Assembly: GCF_963675165.1 (NCBI RefSeq)
Contig: NC_087390.1
Coordinates: 3,114,001 to 3,178,000, forward strand
DNA: 64,000 nt
Origin: Halichondria panicea
Lineage: Eukaryota > Porifera > Demospongiae > Suberitida > Halichondriidae
Direction of reading: 5' to 3'
Shown one piece after another: positions 44,120 through 55,245 of this stretch. Numbering within the stretch: the first letter of the stretch is position 1; each line of letters starts with the position of its first letter. Position numbers and translations under genes: made by a program. A model generated the notes under the pieces. The model was not told the DNA's origin and made no database searches. It worked only from the letters and a program-made list of their open reading frames with translations.

Positions 44120-45134
44120 ACTTAGTCTGTCTAGAACTGCTCAGCTATATGATATTGAAACCCAATAATTATTATTGTTATAGATATAGGAGTAGATCGA
44201 AGTTTTGGGGTAAATTAATTGTTAGTAATCAAGTTAAAATCATTATACTATCATAAAGAGAGCCAAAGCAAACTGATATTATAGTAGTTGTATTCGAATA
44301 AGGGCTGTATACAGCAAAAAATAACGAAATGTCACAACCATTGTTGTTAACTTGAGCTTCACTCTATATATATATAACAAGAGAACTTATTTCTTAATGC
44401 CTTTTAAAGTTTTCTTTGTCAGCCTGTTGTTTGGGTGTGTATATTGTTGAAATCAAAAATAAAATTTGTTTCCTACTTCTGGCTGCAGAGAACAAACAAC
44501 TTAGATCTAGCAAGGGTAACATAATAATTATTATAACACCAGGTATAGTGCTATATGCATGTAATAATGCTGTCGAAGCCTTCCTGTCCTGAGCTGGTGT
44601 GGAATACCCCGTTGACAATAATTATAATAATAGCTCTTGCATGGTTGATTTTGATCTGTGTACTTATCGATCTAGCAATGACACTATATGCCCACACTGT
44701 TGATTATGCTCTTGCATGGTTGTTTTGATCTGTGTACTTATCGATCTAGCAATGACACTATATGCCCACACTGTTGATTATGCTCTTGCATGGTTGTTTT
44801 GCTCTGTGTACTTATCGATCTAGCAATGACACTATATGCCCACACTGTTGATTTTATGCTCTTGCATGGTTGTTTCGATCTGTGTACTTATCGATCTAGC
44901 AATGACACTATATGCCCACACTGTTTATTATGCTGTATGTGTATGTATCTATACAAACATTATTGTTTGTTGTTTTATACTGAAGCCACAATGTAGTTGT
45001 AAATTGAAACTGATTGCGTTTTGGACTAACATGGAAGACTTCTAGTTTGTCTACATTATGTTCATAATAATCCAATCATAAGTTATACAGTACCTTAATT
45101 TGCATCTTGAAGTTTTCTACAATCTAATCTCACG
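44120..45134. other. Intergenic between BH2 and POT-B'
   Basis: It corresponds to 23211-25321 of unit 1 but is shorter: the minisatellite has four copies and the 853-bp insertion is absent. No gene is recognised. Confidence 0.6.
44633..44930. repeat. 74-bp minisatellite, four copies
   Basis: Units begin at 44633, 44708, 44782 and 44858 with the same consensus as in unit 1. The array is uninterrupted here. Confidence 0.9.
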
Positions 45135-46669
45135 ATGAAAGCCACATTTGTATCAAGATGCAAGTGCAAGTACAGAGTGGGGTGGTTCTATTCAAAGGGA
45201 GCATTTCTTGTTTTGGTATGGATTATGCTGTTGACCATAACATGTTTCTCTGTGGGACATGTACTCAATATTACGTACACCGCAATTCTACAAAATGATG
45301 GCTTGAACATTCCTAAGTGGGTAAATGCTATCCCAGCCATATTTGGTATGTTCGGAGCTGTTTTCTCGGGATGGCTAGCCGACGCTAAGCTTGGGAACTA
45401 CAGAGTTCTGAAATGCAGTTTTGTGCTTTTGTTTTTCACAAGTTTGTGTTGTAGTGCCTGCACCATAGTCCCTGGTAATATGCCGTACATATACGTTAAA
45501 AGTTTCTTATTTTGTATCGGTGTAGGTACGTACGTTTGTAGTATCTACAGTGGCATGCTTGGTTACTTTACTACAACTCGGTTTGGACCAGATGCCTGAT
45601 GCTTCATCTTCTAGTATCACCAGCTTTATTTCCTGGTTTATATTCAGTATATTTGCTGGTATTTGGATCAGTACTTTATCAATACACTTTTATTCAAACA
45701 AAACATTGTCAATTTTGATTTTCCAGCTATACAGTTTAGTTCCACCTTTTTGTATGACTGGTGTCTTAGTTTCAGACTTCATTTTTGCCAAAAAATGGTT
45801 GATAATTGAGCCAAAGTCACCTCAGTCCCTCAAAACCATCTACCAAGTTCTCAAGTTTGCAGCCAAGCACAAGGCTCCCCTAAATCGCAGTGCTCTCACA
45901 TACTGGGAGGAAGATGTACCTTCAAGAATGAACTTGGAAAATGGGAAAGTCTAAGTATGGTGGACCATTCACTACAGAGCAAGTTGAAGATGTAAAGACC
46001 ATCTTACGTTTGTTGCCCCTCTGCTTAACACTATGGTTACTAGGGTGCTCACTTGCATTCTTTCATCCATCAACTTCTGTTACGGTTTATCTTCCTAATT
46101 GGACCCTATATTCATCCATGTTTCTGGCCTTATTCACTTACAACTCTTGGTGGTGTGGTGTGGTTTGGACTGTCTTATATGAGTTTGTAATCTACCCAGT
46201 AATACAAAATAGACTTCTCAGCATCCTTAGAAGACTTGGAATAATCTCTTTCTTCATAACGGCTCTCAGTATTGTGTTCCTAATTCTGGAAGTAGTACAC
46301 TACTATCACAGTGATTTAATGGCAGTCTGTTTCATCATTGACATATTGCATTCAGTTTCTAAAGGTTTGTTCACAATGCTGCTTTTTAGTACCATGCTGG
46401 AGTTTGTTTGTGCTCAAGCTCCATACAACATGAGAGGATTGTTTGGTGGGTGTACGATTCTTGTGTTGTTTTCATCATTTATTATCAGTTATAATCTTCC
46501 GCTGAATCTCACACTTACAATTTATGGGATTAGAGTAGGCATCAGTCTGCTTGGATTCATCCTGTACTGCCTCCTGGCTCGCTGGTACAAGAGGAGAGTT
46601 AGAGACGAGGACTATAATACACAAACGGTTGTGGAGAAAATCTATGATCGTTACTTGTCAGCTCAGTAG
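45135..46669 (+). pseudogene. POT-B': POT-family transporter broken by two small insertions
   Basis: The N-terminal part is complete (MKATFVSRCKCKYRVGWFYSKG...VLNITYTAILQNDG...KWVNAIPAIFGMFGAV), including the segment deleted in POT-B. Near 45525 a TACG duplication (GTACGTACGTTTG against GTACGTTTG) shifts the frame, and near 45932 a 7-base insertion (TTGGAAAATGGGAAAG against TTGGGAAAG) shifts it again. The coding sequence is therefore spread over three frames. The tail and CAQAPYNMRG motif survive. POT-B and POT-B' carry unrelated lesions, so they were probably disabled independently after duplication. Confidence 0.85.
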
Positions 46670-46863
46670 TGAGTGATATTTTCTGGAAGGGGATTGTTAT
46701 TATAGAGTTATACATAATTATAGCAAATGCATTGACTGCAGCCTCCACCTCATGCAATAGTTATACTAAGCACATCAATGTTATACTTGCATATAATTAT
46801 AGCAGTACGTACCGGCACAGTTTATATGTGTGAGGTATCAACCATTACATTGTTTTATCAGTG

Positions 46864-46990
46864 AGATATGCTGCATAATTTTTATTATTGGTATTACGTC
46901 AGTCTAGAATATTGCTTAAAGGTTTAGATATGCTGTATAATTTTTATTATTGTATTGTATTACGTCAGTCTAGAATATTGCTTAAAAGTT
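46864..46990. repeat. ~62-bp tandem duplication present only in unit 2
   Basis: AGATATGCTGCATAATTTTT...GTCTAGAATATTGCTTAAA occurs twice in a row here and once at the matching place in unit 1 (about 26940-27000). Confidence 0.8.
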
Positions 46991-47449
46991 TTTCATTTAC
47001 TACAAGTATAATACCATGATTTATTAGTGTACTATAATCAGCTACGTAGCAGCACAATAAATGTCTTCACCGACACAATGAATGACTTAATTATGAGTAG
47101 GAGCTTGCATGAGGAAGTGATGTATACAATTATACATACTGTAAAACAGCACAGGAATTTTGTAAAGAGGAGTACAGATCTATTATAATAATAAAATGAT
47201 GTATTTGTAAATTATGGCATCCAGTGGTGTATTACTTGCAAGCAAATCAGTTTATTATTTACTGTTGGTGGGGCCGATTGAAGTGGGACTAGAATTACTC
47301 GTGCTCTTGTTGCTTGAAAAGTCAAATCAGAGTTGAAACACTTAAAGTGTATATAGATCTAAGGGTACTTCACTGACTATCAATGGAGGGTATAGTTCCC
47401 TCACAAACAAGCTAGAGAGAGTCTAATCTGTTACACTTGCAAGTACATA

Positions 47450-47619
47450 CTGTATAGCGGGTATATTTCGAAGGTATAAACTTTCACGGAATGACCGGTA
47501 GAAAGGTTTTCGCGGATTGAATAACTGTTTGCATGCATGTATGCGATAGTGTTCGCGGTAGATTCTTGATCAGCGAAAACCACGAACATTTATACCCTCG
47601 AAATATACCCGCTATACGG
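47450..47619. mobile_element. MITE, CCGTATAGCGGG family, type 1 interior, complete
   Basis: A 170-bp element with the tips CTGTATAGCGGGTATATTTCG and, inverted, CCGTATAGCGGGTATATTTCG, with TA on each side. Unit 1 has lost the left tip. Confidence 0.8.
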
Positions 47620-47751
47620 TAGTATTTCTACCAGTATAAAACTACAACTGATGCCTTTGATCTTTAATTGGTGCAACCATAGTACAAAGCTATACACACG
47701 CCTACTGTTTAGCGTCATTGTACACACTGAAACCTGTATTTGCTGTAATAT

Positions 47752-47768
47752 TATAAACTTTGAAACCA
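47752..47768 (+). promoter_or_regulatory. Shared TATA-like motif upstream of POT-C'
   Basis: This is the same 17-mer as before POT-A and POT-C, about 100 bp before the chosen start. Confidence 0.35.
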
Positions 47769-47867
47769 TAATTTTTTACTGACATAAATACTGTGGAAAC
47801 TGATTGTGTTTTTGAACAAGGGGAGAGTACTTTAACAACTCAATATGCGATATATCACCACAGTCTC

Positions 47868-49412
47868 ATGATGAGAGCCGAAAGAACTACATCTGTATCA
47901 AGATGCAAGTGCAAGTACAGAGTGAGGTGTTTCTATTCAAAGGGAGCATTCCTCATTTTGGTATGGATTATGCTGTTTACCATAACATGTTCGCCTGTGG
48001 GACATGTACTTAGTAGTACCTACACAGCCACTCTACAAGATGATGACCCAATCATTCCAAAGTGGGTAAATGCTATCCCAGCCATATTTGGCTCGTTGGG
48101 AGCTGTTTTCTCGGGATGGTTGGCTGACGCAAAGCTGGGAAACTACAGAGTGATGAAATACAGCTTTGTGTTGCTATTCTTCACAAGTTTGTGCGAGAGT
48201 GCCTATACCCTAGTTCCTAGTATTGTACACTTCAATTTGTACATTGAAAGTGTTTTCTATTGCATAGGTGGGAGTCTCGTTATGGTAGCTGAAGTAGCAG
48301 GCTTGGTTACTTCACTACAGCTAGGCCTGGATCAGATGCCCGATGCTTCATCTTCTAGCATTACCAGTTTTATTGCCTGGTTTGTATTCAGTGTCTGCAT
48401 TGGTAATTGGATTAGCACTTTTCCATTTTGGGCAATAAAATATTGTTCAAATACAGCAACTTATGTTACCCAGCTATACAGTTTAGTTCCACCTTTTTGT
48501 ATGACTGGTGTCCTGGTTTCAGACTTCGTCTTTGCCCAAAAATTGTTGATAATTGAGCCAAAGTCACCTCAGCTCGTCAAAACCATATACCAAGTTCTTA
48601 AATTTGCAGCCAAGCACAAGGCTCCCCTAAATCGCAGTGCTTTCACATACTGGGAGGAAGATGTGCCCTCAAGAATGGACCTGGGAAAGTCGAGGTACGG
48701 TGGACCATTCACTACAGAGCAAGTTGAAGATGTAAAAACTATCTTACGTTTATTTCCTCTCTGCTTAACGCTATGGCTACTAGGGGGCTCACTTGCAATC
48801 TTCCATCCCCCAAGTTTTGTGAGAGTTTCTACAACAGGCTGGACCACATGTACTTCCAGATTTCTGTCCTTGTTCACATACAACTCAATGTGGTGTGGTA
48901 TAATTTGGACTTTCTTTTACGAGTTTGTGGTTTACCCAGTGATACAAAACAGTCTTCCCAGCATTATTAGGAGAATCGGAATCATTTCTCTCGTCATAAC
49001 GACTCTCAGTATTATGTTCTTAATTCTGGAACTAGTTTACTATTATCACAGCGATTTAGTGGCAGTCAGTTTCGTCATCGACATATTGCATTCAGTTTCT
49101 AGAGGTTTGCTCACAATGCTGCTTTGTAGTACCATGCTGGAGTTGATTTGTGCTCAAGCTCCATACAACATGAGAGGATTTTTTGGTGGTTGTATGGTAT
49201 TTGTGGTGTTCTCATCTTCTATTATTGCCTACTACTTTCCATCAAACCTCAACTTAACATTATATGGGGTTAGAGCAGGCCTCAGTATATTCGGATTCAT
49301 CCTGTACTGCCTCCTTGCTCGCTGGTACAAGAGAAGAGTTAGAGATGAAGACTACAATGCACAAACGGTTGTGGAAGAGGTCTACGATCGATACTTGTCA
49401 ACTCAGAATTAG
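47868..49412 (+). CDS. POT-C': POT/PTR2-like transporter
   Basis: An intact frame. The start is placed at the MM of MMRAERTTSVSRCKCKYRVRC, as in POT-A and POT-C; an upstream in-frame ATG at 47793 would add 25 residues not shared with POT-C. It has all family marks and a complete C-terminal tail. With POT-B inactivated in both units, POT-C and POT-C' are the only intact members of the POT-B/C branch. The higher divergence from its partner than POT-D, -E or -F marks an older duplication, relaxed constraint or lack of homogenisation. Confidence 0.9.
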   Translation: MMRAERTTSVSRCKCKYRVRCFYSKGAFLILVWIMLFTITCSPVGHVLSSTYTATLQDDDPIIPKWVNAIPAIFGSLGAVFSGWLADAKLGNYRVMKYSFVLLFFTSLCESAYTLVPSIVHFNLYIESVFYCIGGSLVMVAEVAGLVTSLQLGLDQMPDASSSSITSFIAWFVFSVCIGNWISTFPFWAIKYCSNTATYVTQLYSLVPPFCMTGVLVSDFVFAQKLLIIEPKSPQLVKTIYQVLKFAAKHKAPLNRSAFTYWEEDVPSRMDLGKSRYGGPFTTEQVEDVKTILRLFPLCLTLWLLGGSLAIFHPPSFVRVSTTGWTTCTSRFLSLFTYNSMWCGIIWTFFYEFVVYPVIQNSLPSIIRRIGIISLVITTLSIMFLILELVYYYHSDLVAVSFVIDILHSVSRGLLTMLLCSTMLELICAQAPYNMRGFFGGCMVFVVFSSSIIAYYFPSNLNLTLYGVRAGLSIFGFILYCLLARWYKRRVRDEDYNAQTVVEEVYDRYLSTQN

Positions 49413-50473
49413 CTACATCTGATACGTGTATATATATTGACTTGATACTCTCATGTAGTGAAAGAGAATATGAATGACCGTTCTACAAGCATGAATCAGT
49501 GTGTCCTGATTTTACTATTAAGTGTTTGTTGAAAAGTTTCCATGCACATTACGGTACTGTAAAATCACACCTTGAGAGTCTGCCAAGTCTAGCACTGAGA
49601 GTCCTGAGAGTATGCGTGTCTGTAAGTCTTGGTTGGCTTAAAAACTCGTTGTTTTGTGTTTTGGAATGCACTTTTTATTGTTAAACCTGTCAATAGCATA
49701 GGTCTGGAAGGTAGTTGATTATTTTACAGTTATGAATAATTATGGCAAACATTTCGAGTCAGTAAACTCCAGTGGAGCAAAAATACTATAAGAGCTCTAT
49801 ACGAAATTGAATTTACAATAACACCATGAGAATAATTATACAGTGATACATGACTGTACGTAGTAACTTGCCTCTCTCTATATATATAGTGCAGCATTAT
49901 GCTCTATATAGTATCTTATATAATTATTATATATATAGTGGAACCTTTTATAACGGACTCTTTAAATAGCGGACCCTCCCAATAAAAGACACCTCCGAAT
50001 ATATAGCAGACAAAACCTCTTGCACCAACTTGTCCGTTATTCGGAGGTTCCACTGTAGTTATAATTAGTACATTTGCTTCTCAGGTTGGTTAAGACTGTT
50101 TCACAAATAAGGGCCATTAAAATGAGAGAGAGAGTGCATTATTGCATAATTGTCATTGTGAAATGGTTTCATTGTGTACCTTTTTTATATACGTGAAAAG
50201 GATCAGGATGATAACAACATTGCCATGGTTATTTCCATGTTGCTTATTTAATAACCAAAGAATGCTGCCAATACTAATCACTTTTATGTACAATCTTACT
50301 ATCCGCAAAAGAAAGCTCTTACTATAGTGCATAGAAACTAGATGGATACTTATAGGACTGCATGCATGCTATCACGTATTTTGTTACAAATCATAAATGT
50401 CACGATATTTTACAAGAAATGGTAGTTGTTTATAGAACCTTCTTTATCTTTGCCTTCAGTCATCTTCTCACTC
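49413..50473. other. Intergenic between POT-C' and POT-D'
   Basis: The equivalent of 29414-30459, containing the second copy of the 120-bp pogo-like MITE. Near-identity with unit 1 begins at about 50250. Confidence 0.55.
49936..50055. mobile_element. 120-bp pogo/Tigger-like MITE, unit 2 copy
   Basis: Same tips and interior as the 29922 element, with one base difference near the right tip (TTCGGAGG against TTTGGAGG). It inserted before the duplication. Confidence 0.75.
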
Positions 50474-51994
50474 CTAAGGTGGATTACGAGGTGTTAGATA
50501 TCGATCATAGACCTCCTCCACCACTCTGTGTGCATTGTAGTCCTCATCTCTAACTCTCCTTTTGTACCAGCGAGCCAGGACACAGTACAGAATGAATCCA
50601 AGCAGACTCATAGCGGCCTTGATTCCAATCACAATCAGTGCCATTTCATTTTTTTCTGAGGCAATTGCACCACTTATAAAAATACCAGCATATGTAGAGG
50701 TAACATAAGTTACACTCATAAAAACAGCAAATAATCTCCGCATGTTGTATGGGGCCTGAGCACAAACTAACTCCATAAGTGCACAGAGAAAAAAATTTGA
50801 CAGCAAACCGCTCGACACAAACGATAAAATACTTATTGCTTCGTTTTTGTGAAGAACCTCAAATAATTGTATCAAAATGAGTACTATACTCAACATTAAA
50901 GAAAGGAAGGAAATACTACCGATTCTTTTTAGAATACTTGGAAGTCTATCTCTTAGAAGTGGGTAAATAAGGAACTCATTAATCAGGGTACTGATCATAG
51001 ACCACCACTGATCACTGTACGTGAAATGGAAAAACATGTCAGATTCGCAGTTGGTGAAATTATTCAATTGAATTTTTATAGTTGTAGGATTAAAAGCAAG
51101 CGCAAAAGAGATTAACCATATTGGTAGACTCATAGCCAACAATCGTAAAATTGATTTAACGTCTTCAACTTGTTCTGTAGTGAATGGTCCACCGTATCTC
51201 AACTTTCCCAGGTCCATTCTTGAAGGTATATCTTCCTCCCAGTATGTGAGAGCACTGCGATTGAGGGGAGCCTTGTGCTTGGCTGCAAACTTGACAATCT
51301 GACAAATAGTTTTAAAAGATTTTGGTGGGTTAGGCTCGATAATCAACCAGCTTTTAGCGAAAAGAAAGTCAAGAATAAGAATAAAACTTGCAAATATAGG
51401 AGGACACAGACTATATAGCTGGGTAATACTTACTGAATCTACAACTAACCCGAAACAGTTGTCCTTCAAGACAAAATCCAAAAACTCCCCAATCCATCTA
51501 CCAGCACTTATACTGAACACAATCCAAGCGATAAAACTAGTGATACTAGAAGATGATGCATCAGGCATCTGATCCAGGCCCAGCTGTAGTATACACATGA
51601 AACATGTGAGGGCCACCACACCCAAACACAATAACATACAGTATACGACTTCATTGATGAGCCTGTACTTTCCAAAACCAAAGCCGTATCCTAGTCTAGG
51701 ACCGAGGACTAGGACGTATATGCTGGAAACCATTGTTACAAGAAACAGGAGGATAAATCCGATTCTTGATATTGTGTAGTCCTGAAGCTTGGAATGGGCT
51801 AACAATCCGAGACACGATGTTATCAGCAGAACTAACGAAATTGATATCGCACCTAGCCACACAGGATACATTACTTTAACTACATTGACTGTGAAAACGA
51901 AAGTCCTAGCTGCAACACTCGCAAGCAGCATCCAAGCTAGAACGAGGTAGGCTCCCTTTGAGTAAAACTTTCTGACTCTGTATTTACAACTCAT
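50474..51994 (-). CDS. POT-D': POT/PTR2-like transporter, same protein as POT-D
   Basis: All 506 residues equal POT-D; the coding DNA differs by a single silent change that I could find (CAATCCGAGACA against CAATCCAAGACA). It shares the HSKLQDY variant of the POT loop motif. The perfect match argues for a very recent copy or gene conversion. Confidence 0.9.
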   Translation of the reverse strand: MSCKYRVRKFYSKGAYLVLAWMLLASVAARTFVFTVNVVKVMYPVWLGAISISLVLLITSCLGLLAHSKLQDYTISRIGFILLFLVTMVSSIYVLVLGPRLGYGFGFGKYRLINEVVYCMLLCLGVVALTCFMCILQLGLDQMPDASSSSITSFIAWIVFSISAGRWIGEFLDFVLKDNCFGLVVDSVSITQLYSLCPPIFASFILILDFLFAKSWLIIEPNPPKSFKTICQIVKFAAKHKAPLNRSALTYWEEDIPSRMDLGKLRYGGPFTTEQVEDVKSILRLLAMSLPIWLISFALAFNPTTIKIQLNNFTNCESDMFFHFTYSDQWWSMISTLINEFLIYPLLRDRLPSILKRIGSISFLSLMLSIVLILIQLFEVLHKNEAISILSFVSSGLLSNFFLCALMELVCAQAPYNMRRLFAVFMSVTYVTSTYAGIFISGAIASEKNEMALIVIGIKAAMSLLGFILYCVLARWYKRRVRDEDYNAHRVVEEVYDRYLTPRNPP

Positions 51995-53733
51995 TTCGAC
52001 TTTTTGTCTAATACAGTATGCAGTGATTTAGTCTCTAGCTACGATGGAGCTTTTGCATCTATGCAATGCTACATAAATGGAGATGCTCTGCATACAGGGT
52101 AGTCCCGTACCATAGATTAGAATAACATATTATGTGCACGCAATTAATCTAAATAATTAAACGGCACTCATATACCATTAACATTAACATTAAAGCAACA
52201 ATTCATAGATGACATTAATTATCTCAAGATAGACTATGATAATGCACTCAATAGCTAGGCACAAGCAATATACACAACACTGCATGGAGTTAGATCAAAC
52301 TGCCATTTCAGTAATCTGTTATTATTATAGCTATCTTAATACTGAACTCACTGGGCTATAATTGTATTGACAACAAGTCCCACAAAAACATATACAATGT
52401 GAAAAGTTGCTACGATTGGCCGGGGGGAAACACCAAAAAGCGTGGAAACAAGAAATCCGACGAGAACAACGTCGTCATTCATGTATACATTTTCGAGAAT
52501 GTTTTTGCTGGTAGTTTTTCCATTCTATTTTTCACATTGCTGGTATAGATAGCGCGATGTTCAATTCCCTATAATTACACATACAGTACATGAGACAATA
52601 ATAATTTGTGGGATAATGATTTGACAGTGCATTTTGTGCAAGCTATATATCAAGTGAATTGAGTTGTGTGCTCATTTTCTAATACAGTAGTGTAGTACAG
52701 GCAAACACACTAGATGGAAGTATAGTCTGTAGATTTCCTAATTGTATACATTTCCTAGTTTTAATGTCAATTTTGATGTATTTTAGAGACAACTCGGCCT
52801 GCATGGGAGGAGGTCATGACATTGTAACGGATTGCTTTCGCCAGATTTCCAGGATTTTTGGTGCTTCCTCCAGCCAATCCTATAGCAACTCTTTTAATGT
52901 TTTTGTGGGGCTTGTTCCCATGCTTTTTTTGGTCAGATCGTCGAATGGAGATGGTATAGTGGGTGTCTTCGTGTATTGCAATGTCTCCGTAAGTTTATAA
53001 TTTTATAGTGTTGTCTTGTTTTCTCGAAGGAATTAAGAGAGAATATGTGCATGGCTACAGTTTTGTTAGACTCGCAAGCCACTCTTTTTTTCCCGAAAAG
53101 GTGGCTTGCGAGTCTACAGTTTTGTCTGTTTATATAATGTAGTATATGCATGTAATTATAGATGCAACAGATGAGAATCTAGGAAGAATAACTTGGAAGA
53201 CAGAATAGCTGAGGTAGTTCTGTTTGTAGTCACAATTTGTTTTTCGAGTACTGGCCGCTGTCTTTTTGAGCGGATGATTAATTCGAGGCAAACCGATAAG
53301 CGATCGCAAATCTGAGGAAGTGCCGATGGCCAAGACTCAATCTTGGAAACCTATTGCAGAATATCATGAGGATGCTTGTACAACCAGGGAAAGCTTATCA
53401 AAAAAAAACTTACTTATAGGCCTATCACTGTAAGGATGGTCATGAAATTAAAAGACATTGCGTGTTGTGTAAATGATAACACAGTTATCAGTATTGAAAT
53501 AGGAGTTCAATGTTTGGCAAACATTCTCAGTCCAAAACAATATAGCTCAGTCGAGTCATTTTTATCATACGAAATTGAAACAAGAGTAGTTTTTGTTGAC
53601 AATTAACACCATGAGAATGCCAGTTACACATGTAGTGAGTGTGTCAAATAAAGGTTTTCCACAAGCATGCAACATCACACAATTTGACAGTTTGATATTG
53701 TAAACTCCAGTCAACGAAAACTATAGCCTAAAG
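51995..53733. other. Divergent intergenic region between POT-D' and POT-E'
   Basis: Almost identical to 31981-33699, apart from single-base changes and a 20-bp insertion at about 52803-52822 (ATGGGAGGAGGTCATGACAT) that unit 1 lacks. It contains the 53068-53115 hairpin. No gene is recognised. Confidence 0.55.
53068..53115. repeat. 15-bp-arm hairpin, unit 2 copy
   Basis: Same arms, loop and flanking CTACAGTTTTGT direct repeat as at 33034-33081. Confidence 0.8.
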
Positions 53734-55245
53734 ATGTCGGAGGAATGCAGCTCAGCACGACCATCAAAATGTAAGTGCAAGTACAGAGTGAGATGCTTCT
53801 ATTCAAAGGGAACTTTTCTTGTCCTACTGTGGACAATACTGAAGGGGTTAGCACTCTCCTCAGCAATTTCATCTTCACAATTATCTGATTCTGGATATCC
53901 AAGCTGGCTCGTAGTATTTCCTGTTGTGTTTGGGTTGTTTGGAGCTGTTTTATCCGGTTGGCTAGCTGATGCTAAATTTGGGAACTATAAGGTGATGAAA
54001 TATGGTTTTATTTTTCAGTTCTTCGCATTAGTAGGCTTCAGTACTTGTACCCTAGTTCCTATCTCTGTTCAAAACAAGTATGTCTTTGCAGTGCTGTACT
54101 GCATACTCAGTAGTTTGTTCCTAGTAGGAGTAGTGGCCAGCATCATTACTTCACTACAGTTAGGTCTGGATCAGATGCCTGATGCTTCCTCTTCTAATAT
54201 CACCAGTTTTATTGCCTGGTTTGTATTTTCCTTAAGTTTTGGTAGCTGGTTAAATGATGCTTTATCTTCTACATGCTTATTACACGACAATATCCAGATA
54301 CATACTTTGATACCGGCTGCATCCATTGGCTCTGCACTTCTAATTGATTTCATCTTTGCTAAGAAATGGCTGATATTTGAGCCGAAGACACCTCAATCTC
54401 TCAAAACCATCTATAAAGTTCTCAAGTTTGCTGCCAAGCACAAGGCTCCCCTAAATCGCAGTGCTCTCACATACTGGGAAGAAGACATACCTTCAAGAAT
54501 GGACCTGGGAAAGTCGAAGTATGGTGGACCATTCACTACAGAGCAAGTTGAAGATGTGAAGACTATTTTAAGGGTGTTAGTCACCAGCTTCTCCATATGG
54601 GTCATCAGTTTTTCTCTTGCTATGCATCCTCACATTTCACTAACTATCAACCCTTTGAAATGGACATATTGTAATTCATATGTAGTGGGTCTCTTTACGT
54701 ACAACTCATGGTGGTGTGTTGCAGTTGATACTCACATACATGAGTTTGTTTTGTACCCCATGTTAAGAGATAAAGTTCCCAGCATTATAAAAAGAATCGG
54801 TTTTGTCTCTCTAACGAATACGATTTTCAGTATCGTTTTCCTGATTTTAGAGCTTGTTCATAATTTTTCAATCATTGATGATAACACAAACGACTCTGTT
54901 GTAACTCTTTTATACTCATTTTCAAGAGGTTGGCTGCTACGGCTTCTTCTTTGTGCAATGTTGGAGTTTGTTTGTGCCCAAGCTCCCTACAACATGAGAG
55001 GATTATTTGCTGGTTATATAGTTTTCATTTCTATGCTATCAACCTTTATGGGTGAGTACTTTAGCCAGTTCCCTTCTACTATTAGACTGCACTTATTTGG
55101 AGTGAGGCTAGGTGTAAGTCTGTTTGGACTCATCTTGTACTGTGTCCTGGCTCGCTGGTATAAGAGAAGAGTTAGAGACGAGGACTACTGTACACAAACG
55201 GTCGTGGAGGAAGTCTACGATCGCTACATGTCTGCTCAGCATTAG
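53734..55245 (+). CDS. POT-E': POT/PTR2-like transporter
   Basis: An intact 503-residue frame, differing from POT-E only at Cys/Tyr after KVMK and Phe/Leu in the last membrane segment (GLILYC). Both changes are in hydrophobic segments and conservative enough to keep function. Start and motifs are as in POT-E. Confidence 0.9.
   Translation: MSEECSSARPSKCKCKYRVRCFYSKGTFLVLLWTILKGLALSSAISSSQLSDSGYPSWLVVFPVVFGLFGAVLSGWLADAKFGNYKVMKYGFIFQFFALVGFSTCTLVPISVQNKYVFAVLYCILSSLFLVGVVASIITSLQLGLDQMPDASSSNITSFIAWFVFSLSFGSWLNDALSSTCLLHDNIQIHTLIPAASIGSALLIDFIFAKKWLIFEPKTPQSLKTIYKVLKFAAKHKAPLNRSALTYWEEDIPSRMDLGKSKYGGPFTTEQVEDVKTILRVLVTSFSIWVISFSLAMHPHISLTINPLKWTYCNSYVVGLFTYNSWWCVAVDTHIHEFVLYPMLRDKVPSIIKRIGFVSLTNTIFSIVFLILELVHNFSIIDDNTNDSVVTLLYSFSRGWLLRLLLCAMLEFVCAQAPYNMRGLFAGYIVFISMLSTFMGEYFSQFPSTIRLHLFGVRLGVSLFGLILYCVLARWYKRRVRDEDYCTQTVVEEVYDRYMSAQH

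Larger units (their letters stand above)
46670..47867. other. Intergenic between POT-B' and POT-C'
   Basis: It holds a local tandem duplication (46864-46990), a complete MITE (47450-47619) and the TATA-like motif of POT-C'. No gene is recognised. Confidence 0.55.
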
